Assembly (NCBI GenBank): GCA_017471325.1
Contig: JAFUUX010000060.1
Coordinates: 1 to 43,538, forward strand
Source of the DNA: Lachnospiraceae bacterium
Lineage (GTDB): Bacteria; Bacillota; Clostridia; Lachnospirales; Lachnospiraceae
Direction of reading: 5' to 3'
Length of the DNA stretch: 43,538 bases
Every line of letters starts with the position of its first letter. Position 1 is the stretch's first letter. The notes under the pieces are model-generated. The model made no database searches. It worked only from the letters and a program-made list of their open reading frames with translations, and was not told where the DNA came from. Of the stretch, positions 38,067 through 43,538 are shown piece by piece. Position numbers and translations under genes: made by a program.

Positions 38067-40550
38067 ATGGCAACAGAACTTGCAAAAGCATATGTACAGA
38101 TAGTGCCTTCAGCACAGGGAATACAGGGAGCGCTTTCCGGGATCCTTGATGGCGAAGCGGAAACGGAAGGAGCCAATGCAGGCGGGAAATTTACGAACGC
38201 AATGTCGTCTGCCGTCCGAGGGGCTGGACAGATATTTGCAGGTGCCGTCACTGCAATGGTCGGTGCGGTAACGGCAGGTGGAACAGCTCTGATGAATGGG
38301 GCCGCAGCCGCAGCTGCATACGGTGACAACATTGACAAAGCAAGCCAGAAAATGGGAATCTCTGCAGAAGCATATCAGGAATGGGAAGCGGTAATGCAGC
38401 ACTCCGGAACATCAATGGAATCACTGACGGCCGCTATGAAGACGATGGCAACAGCGGCGGAAAAAAATAGCGATGCTTTTCAAGCGCTTGGAATTTCACA
38501 GGAGGAAGTGGCGAAATTAAGCCAGGAGGAGCTGTTCGGTGCAGTGATCTCGGGACTTCAGGAAATGGGGGAAGGAACTGAGCGCACTTATATAGCTTCA
38601 CAACTGTTAGGGCGTGGTGCCGTTGAACTTGGGGCGCTGCTGAACACTAGCGCAGAAGATACAGAGGCAATGAAGGAAAGGCTGCACGAACTGGGTGGCG
38701 TGCTTTCTGAAGAGGATGTGAAGGCGGCGGCCGCTTTTCAAGACAGCCTGCAAGATATGCAGACAGGTTTTGAGTCGTTGAAAAGGAGTGCGATAACTGA
38801 CTTTTTACCGTCAATGACACAGGTAATGAACGGTGTGTCAGATCTCTTTGCGGGTGATATGGAACGGGGTATTTCCGGTATATCGGATGGTCTCAAAAGC
38901 ATTATAGGAAATATTGCGGACGTGGTGCCCGAAATACTCGAAATCGGTGGTGGGATCGCAGGGGCTTTAGCAGATGCCATGATTGAAAATCTGCCGGAAC
39001 TCATCAGGGCGGGGACAGAACAGATCGGTGCAGTTATCATGGGAATGTCGGAGAGCCTGCCGGATATATCAGTAGCTTTGATGGATGTTTTTAGGATTAT
39101 CGCGGGGGCGGTACTGGCGCTTGCGCCAGAGCTGATAAATGCAGGCGCACAGCTCGTGGAAAGCATTGCACAAGGGTTGTCGTCAGGTCTGCCTGATATC
39201 TTGCCGGAAATAACGAAAGGACTGCTTAATACTGCAGACGCAATAATATCAAATATACCTGTGTTCGTTAAGGCGGGCGCGCAGGTAGTTTCCGGCCTGG
39301 CGCAGGGGCTGATCAACGCAATTCCGGTACTGATAGAAATGGTTCCTCAGATGATAAAGGGAATCGTTGAAACTATCAACGAAAGCATAGATATCATCAT
39401 CGAAGCGGGTACAGAATTGTTTATGGGACTACTGGAAGCGCTGCCGATAATTGCTGATAGTCTGTCAAATGCCCTGCCGGAAATCTTTGCAACAGTGATT
39501 TCGGTATTCACGGAAACTGTGCCACGGATCATAGAAAGCATTACTGCGGTTTTGCCGGATATTATAACTGCTTTGGTGGAGACTCTGACAGGGAGCGTGC
39601 AGGTATTTGTAGATGCCGGTATACAATTGTTTACAGCGTTGGTAAGCGCGCTCCCACAGATCATATCCGGTATAGTAGCGGTACTGCCACAACTGATTGA
39701 ATCCATCGTGTCAGTAATCATCCAGAATGTTCCGGTGATGATAAACGCCGGGATACAGTTATTCACATCGGTGGTTGGTGCCTTGCCGGAGATTATTGCC
39801 GGAATTGTAGAAGTGGTACCGCAGATAATAGACTCTATCGTTTCAGCACTAAAAGGAAACATAGCGGTCATCATAGAGGCCGGCCTTCAGTTATTCCTTG
39901 CGCTTGTGGAGGCTCTTCCGGAAATCATAGAAGGCATAGTCGGAGTGCTGCCGGATGTGATAGAAGCTGTCATTTCAGCACTCGTTGAACTTACACCATT
40001 ATTGATAGAGGCGGGCGTGGAATTGTTTGTCGCCCTGGTGGAAAACCTTCCGGAGATCATAGATGGTCTGCTTGCGGTTCTTCCGCAGATATTTGAGGCA
40101 CTGCTCGAAGGTATAGGAGGGTTTGTTTCTTCGTTTGCGGATATGGGGCTGGAACTTATGATGGGACTGGCTGACGGCATCGCTAATTCGGTAGGAGCAG
40201 TGATAAAATCAGCAGTCAATTCTTTGGGCGGAGTCGTGGATTCCATAAAAGAATACTTCGGTATTGCTTCACCGTCAAAAATGTTTGAAGAGTTTGGTGG
40301 CTTCCTGGATATGGGACTTGCGATCGGTATCGATCAGAACGCGGATCTCCCGATTGATGCTATGGATGAGATGTCGGCCGAGCTGTCGAGAGCATATGAG
40401 CTGGATGCAGAGATACAACGGACTTACAATTTCGAGCCGGCAGCAGACGGCGGAGATATCATCATTCCGATATCTATCGGGGAAGAAGAGATTGATACCA
40501 TCGTCATATCTGCACAGGATCGCAACCAGTACAGGAGCGGAGGAAGATAA
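38067..40550 (+). CDS. Tape measure protein with 44-residue hydrophobic repeats
   Basis: 827 aa. N-terminus (AKAYVQIVPSAQGIQGALSG) and the Ala/Gly-rich hydrophobic stretch (about 45-90) are typical of Firmicutes tape measures; GISAEAYQEWEAVMQHSG is the usual motif after it. Residues about 290-690 are repeats of about 44 residues of the type IxAGIQLFxALVxALPEIIxGI, four or more clear copies. A C-terminal segment (FGIASPSKMFEEFGGFLDMGL) is the conserved end. It sets the tail length and helps DNA enter the cell. At about 0.15 nm per residue a tail near 120 nm would be expected, which is inference. Confidence 0.9.
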   Translation: MATELAKAYVQIVPSAQGIQGALSGILDGEAETEGANAGGKFTNAMSSAVRGAGQIFAGAVTAMVGAVTAGGTALMNGAAAAAAYGDNIDKASQKMGISAEAYQEWEAVMQHSGTSMESLTAAMKTMATAAEKNSDAFQALGISQEEVAKLSQEELFGAVISGLQEMGEGTERTYIASQLLGRGAVELGALLNTSAEDTEAMKERLHELGGVLSEEDVKAAAAFQDSLQDMQTGFESLKRSAITDFLPSMTQVMNGVSDLFAGDMERGISGISDGLKSIIGNIADVVPEILEIGGGIAGALADAMIENLPELIRAGTEQIGAVIMGMSESLPDISVALMDVFRIIAGAVLALAPELINAGAQLVESIAQGLSSGLPDILPEITKGLLNTADAIISNIPVFVKAGAQVVSGLAQGLINAIPVLIEMVPQMIKGIVETINESIDIIIEAGTELFMGLLEALPIIADSLSNALPEIFATVISVFTETVPRIIESITAVLPDIITALVETLTGSVQVFVDAGIQLFTALVSALPQIISGIVAVLPQLIESIVSVIIQNVPVMINAGIQLFTSVVGALPEIIAGIVEVVPQIIDSIVSALKGNIAVIIEAGLQLFLALVEALPEIIEGIVGVLPDVIEAVISALVELTPLLIEAGVELFVALVENLPEIIDGLLAVLPQIFEALLEGIGGFVSSFADMGLELMMGLADGIANSVGAVIKSAVNSLGGVVDSIKEYFGIASPSKMFEEFGGFLDMGLAIGIDQNADLPIDAMDEMSAELSRAYELDAEIQRTYNFEPAADGGDIIIPISIGEEEIDTIVISAQDRNQYRSGGR

Positions 40551-40552
40551 GA

Positions 40553-40912
40553 ATGGCACTGGTAAGTGGGATAGTTTCATTTAACGGAACGGCCTGTACG
40601 ATTCCGCCGAGATCCGTGGATTATAGCTTTGAAGAAATCGAAAATGTAATGAAGACAGAAGCGGGGACGGATCTGGTATCCGTCACCCGTCTGAACAAGC
40701 ATGTTTTTAAGTTTGGATGGGAAAATGTTCCGAGCACATTTCTGGATACTCTGGAAGCGTATGCGCTGGCAGCGACAGTTACAGTAGGTTGGCGAAGTCA
40801 GACATACACATGCAGGATCAGAGATTTTTCACCGAAGATGGTATCCAGATCGGAGGCTTACGGCGGTTCAGACGGCCTTTGGAACATTTCGCTGACAGCA
40901 AAGGAGATATAG
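40553..40912 (+). CDS. Tail protein after the tape measure
   Basis: 119 aa, beta-rich: ALVSGIVSFNGTACTIPPRS, SVTRLNKHVFKFGWENVPS, then YTCRIRDFSPKMVSRSEAYGG. Small proteins of this kind follow the tape measure in many Clostridia prophages and may take the distal-tail position. 2 nt gap from the tape measure gene. Confidence 0.6.
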   Translation: MALVSGIVSFNGTACTIPPRSVDYSFEEIENVMKTEAGTDLVSVTRLNKHVFKFGWENVPSTFLDTLEAYALAATVTVGWRSQTYTCRIRDFSPKMVSRSEAYGGSDGLWNISLTAKEI

Positions 40913-40913
40913 G

Positions 40914-42455
40914 GTGTACGCAACAAGCCAGGCATACAAAACAGCGGCAGCAGCACCGGCGCAGGAGAGCAGGATCACAGGCACGATCGGCGCTCTATCT
41001 TTTTCGGATGTGAATATTGCGGAAGGATCCTTCACAATCAGCAATCAGTGTTCGGACAACAAAAATGTAGGGATCGGACAGGTATATATAGGCGTACTTA
41101 AAGCAACATTCCGTGGCATTAACCTTGCAGAGAATGAATGGCAGGGAGTGGAGATAACGCCGGTATTTGGCCTGAAATTAGCGAACAGCACCTGGGAAGA
41201 TGTACCGCTTGGAGTTTTTACCGTATCGTCCGTTAAGAAGACCACAATGGGCATTTCCGTCACTGCATACGACAATATGTCAAAGCTGGACGGACGGCTT
41301 GATCCGAGCGTGTTTGTCGGCACACAGACGGCACTTTCTTTTGCGACAACGATCGCTGCGAGATGTGGACTGCAGATCGGAAATACACAGGCGGAGATGG
41401 ATCTACTGCCGAATGGAGATGTGCAGTTTGCGCTTCATGCGGATAATGATATGTCTACCTGGCGTGATGCGATGGCATATCTGGCGCAGGCAGTATGTTC
41501 CTATGTGACTGCCGGGAGGGACGGAAAACTGTATTTCCGGACATACGGATCGACAGCGGTGGCAACGATTGATAGTTCACACCGATCATCAGACGGTGCA
41601 TATTCAGATTTTGTGACGGAATACACAACGATCTGGTTTGATAACACAGACGATGGAACGGAAACAAGCTATTCCAGCGGAAGCGGCGGCCTAACATACG
41701 AAGGTGGGGAAAACCCGTTTCTGCAGGACAGTACGGATGTAAGTTATGAAGTGATGCGCCAGAATGTTATGGACGGGCTTCGAAATATACTATATTCACC
41801 GTTTAGCGTGTCGATTATGCCGGATCCTTCCTTTGACTTGGGTGATGTTATCAGTTTTACCGGTGGCATCGCCGGAAAGATCTGCTGTGTGACACAGTTC
41901 ACTTTCAAACACCATAAAAGCATGAAGCTAGTCGGTGTAGGAAGTGATCCGAGTATAACGAAGAGTAAGGATCACGCGGCAAAGAGCATACAGGCACTGA
42001 AGAAAGACCAGGCGAATACGAATGCACAAGTGACAAGCGTACAGTCGCAGGTGGCCGTGATACAGTCACAGGTCGAAGAGATATCCGGATCGGTTATGGC
42101 AAATTATATTCTGCCGTTCGGAATGTCTCTGGATGAGATCACGGATACAGATCAGGGCGGTCAGCCGGTGAATGTGCTGCAGTTTAGGATATCAAATGAT
42201 TCCGATGGGAATACGGCGACATTTTATGCGGAAATGTGCTTCAATGTCAAAACATTCGAAGATGGGAACGACAACTTCCAGGATGCTGTGGTAACAGTGC
42301 AGTATCTGTATGATAACCAGGTGATCCAGTCGGCAGTTTATTATATGCGGGATGGCTGGAAGATACTGACACTGAATGGAATGGTTCCACAAGTGACGGC
42401 CGGGGTTCATACGTTCTATGTTCGAATGAGCGTACAAGGCGGGAGTCTGTTCTAG
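40914..42455 (+). CDS. Tail tip/baseplate protein
   Basis: 513 aa from GTG 40914, AGGAGAT upstream. Residues about 1-340 are a mixed beta domain like tail-hub proteins (VEITPVFGLKLANSTWEDVPLG ... YDNMSKLDGRLDPSVF). A short coiled coil follows (about 350-395, NAQVTSVQSQVAVIQSQVEEI), then a beta-rich C-terminal domain. Likely part of the tail tip connecting tube to receptor-binding parts. No peptidase motif seen. Confidence 0.65.
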   Translation: MYATSQAYKTAAAAPAQESRITGTIGALSFSDVNIAEGSFTISNQCSDNKNVGIGQVYIGVLKATFRGINLAENEWQGVEITPVFGLKLANSTWEDVPLGVFTVSSVKKTTMGISVTAYDNMSKLDGRLDPSVFVGTQTALSFATTIAARCGLQIGNTQAEMDLLPNGDVQFALHADNDMSTWRDAMAYLAQAVCSYVTAGRDGKLYFRTYGSTAVATIDSSHRSSDGAYSDFVTEYTTIWFDNTDDGTETSYSSGSGGLTYEGGENPFLQDSTDVSYEVMRQNVMDGLRNILYSPFSVSIMPDPSFDLGDVISFTGGIAGKICCVTQFTFKHHKSMKLVGVGSDPSITKSKDHAAKSIQALKKDQANTNAQVTSVQSQVAVIQSQVEEISGSVMANYILPFGMSLDEITDTDQGGQPVNVLQFRISNDSDGNTATFYAEMCFNVKTFEDGNDNFQDAVVTVQYLYDNQVIQSAVYYMRDGWKILTLNGMVPQVTAGVHTFYVRMSVQGGSLF

Positions 42456-42463
42456 GAGGGGAT

Positions 42464-42661
42464 ATGCAAAAAGGATATACAGGAGCAGACAAAGCATTAG
42501 ATTATCTTTTTGATAACGCTACAGAGGTAGAGGTTACGCAGGTACAAACAACCGGAACGGCGATCGCGGTTATTGAGGTGGATGGGGATCCACTGCCGAT
42601 ATATGCACCGATCGACGGCCGGGGAATAACTGTAGCAAACGGAAAAGTCTCTTTTTCATAA
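42464..42661 (+). CDS. Small tail-region protein
   Basis: 65 aa, beta-rich (TGTAIAVIEVDGDPLPIYAP). AGGAGGGG precedes the ATG. Located between tip and fibre-like genes; function unknown. Confidence 0.5.
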   Translation: MQKGYTGADKALDYLFDNATEVEVTQVQTTGTAIAVIEVDGDPLPIYAPIDGRGITVANGKVSFS

Positions 42662-42671
42662 GGAGTATAGG

Positions 42672-43460
42672 ATGAATTTTATCTCTGCATATATGCTGAT
42701 CAATAAAGCAATACCGAACAGTGGAGGACCGTTTAAGGTAAGATTTTATGATGAAAATGGGACTCTTATTCAAACGAGCGCAGATGTACCGATGAACGGA
42801 AGGGCGTCGTGCACATTGTTAGACGGAACATATAACAGCGACGCGCAATACTTTAAGGGATGGAACCCGGCTCCGGACATTGTACAGCAGGATATGGACT
42901 GCTTTCCGGTATATGGCGATGTTGTGATATCTGTAGAGGAAATACATGACGATTGGGCAGCGATACTGCAGGATAATGGAGCACATTATCCGATTGGCGC
43001 GTTTAAGACAATCAGTTATGTTGGCGAATGGACCAGGGAAGAGATATATGATGAGTTTGGAACGGGTATGGGATTTCAGGGGTTATATTCGCCAAATTCG
43101 TCTACACATTCAAAGAATGTGTATCGAACTATCTTCAACACACTTATGGTGAAAGTTGCAGAAGGCGAAGATGGATCTACTTCCACATGGTTATCGGCAG
43201 TAGTTCCTATTTATACAAATAGCGCTGCAGTTCAGACGGAAACACTGGGATCGGATGAAGAAGGGACATACTACAGATTTACTTTCAATGACCAGATGTT
43301 TGCGTTACAACAAAGCAATGGATCAAGCAATTGGGATTACAGGCAATCTATCACAAAGAAGTTTTTGAATGGATTGTTTTACGACAAAATGCCAGAGAAT
43401 ATAATCTGTACCCCATGTCAAGGACAAAGTAAAGTTGAGTTGGCATTCATGGTGTCATGA
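42672..43460 (+). CDS. Possible receptor-binding or fibre-like protein
   Basis: 262 aa. First 80 residues beta-rich (GPFKVRFYDENGTLIQTSAD). A second part beginning WAAILQDNGAHYPIGAFKTI resembles the DUF6273 type found in surface and tail proteins of Lachnospiraceae. Lower GC than its neighbours. Last complete gene of the window, AGGAG upstream. Downstream (43461-43538) I see nothing definable. Confidence 0.5.
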   Translation: MNFISAYMLINKAIPNSGGPFKVRFYDENGTLIQTSADVPMNGRASCTLLDGTYNSDAQYFKGWNPAPDIVQQDMDCFPVYGDVVISVEEIHDDWAAILQDNGAHYPIGAFKTISYVGEWTREEIYDEFGTGMGFQGLYSPNSSTHSKNVYRTIFNTLMVKVAEGEDGSTSTWLSAVVPIYTNSAAVQTETLGSDEEGTYYRFTFNDQMFALQQSNGSSNWDYRQSITKKFLNGLFYDKMPENIICTPCQGQSKVELAFMVS

Positions 43461-43538
43461 CATGTGGGTATGCTCCTTTCTGTTTTCAGTTGCCTTTATC
43501 TTCAGCGGAATTATCCGCATTCGATACCTTCTTTCCCA

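Larger units (their letters stand above)
15665..43538. mobile_element. Temperate siphophage-type prophage, left end and most of the late region
   Basis: The element begins just downstream of tRNA-Met with an integrase on the - strand, a divergent repressor/Cro switch, an early region, then packaging, head and tail genes on +. Portal, HK97-type capsid, frameshifted tail chaperones, tape measure and tail proteins point to a long non-contractile tail. No holin or endolysin and no second attachment site are seen, so the element continues beyond the window. The exact left boundary is inferred, not observed. Confidence 0.92.

Noticed and set aside
43461..43538. Start of another gene at the right edge
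   Set aside because: No start codon with a ribosome binding site and no clear frame in the last 78 nt.

Overview
The window looks like a chromosome segment of a Gram-positive anaerobe in the Clostridia, most likely Lachnospiraceae, with a temperate siphophage-type prophage inserted next to a tRNA gene. The family-level call is inference from gene content: [FeFe] hydrogenase, FchA plus FolD, a CD1871A-type CXXC peptide beside a NapH-like ferredoxin protein, strong AGGAGG ribosome binding sites and moderate GC. No species is claimed.

Host part (1-15.66 kb, all on +). Positions 1-6863 carry a signalling operon: a hybrid histidine kinase cut by the left edge, a REC/HD-GYP response regulator (predicted c-di-GMP phosphodiesterase), and a second hybrid kinase with a multi-pass membrane sensor. 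Positions 7019-11139 carry a redox and one-carbon cluster: CXXC peptide, NapH-like membrane ferredoxin protein, methenyl-THF cyclohydrolase (fchA), a FolD that lacks two residues needed for cyclohydrolase activity, and a monomeric [FeFe] hydrogenase, closed by a terminator at 11185-11226. Then come a TlpA-like thioredoxin lipoprotein, a D,D-carboxypeptidase, a SulP anion transporter and a tRNA-Met(CAU) with a consensus promoter.

Prophage (about 15.67 kb to beyond the right edge). Left end: candidate integrase arm repeats, a tyrosine integrase on - with its own promoter and a possible leader attenuator, and a structured terminator. Lysogeny switch: dinD and a CI-like repressor on -, divergent from a Cro-like gene; both promoters hold a CACG-N3-CGTG operator directly upstream of the -10. 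Early region (18.98-28.57 kb): one XRE gene broken by an in-frame TGA, many small or Cys-rich proteins, a PC4/YdbC-like protein, a PcfK-position protein, PcfJ, a ParB-like HTH protein, a metallopeptidase, an HNH-like protein and a HUH Rep-type protein. No recombinase, helicase or polymerase is recognisable.

Late region (28.7 kb to the end): HNH endonuclease, portal, MuF head protein with a C-terminal toxin-like domain, its probable immunity protein, large terminase (downstream of portal, an unusual order), scaffold, capsid, connectors, major tail protein, tail chaperones joined by a -1 frameshift, tape measure with 44-residue repeats, tail proteins and a possible fibre protein. Lysis genes and attR lie outside the window.

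The strongest candidates for something new are the MuF toxin/immunity cassette inside the head operon, the plasmid-like early module, the FolD/FchA division of labour, and the two-sided operator layout.
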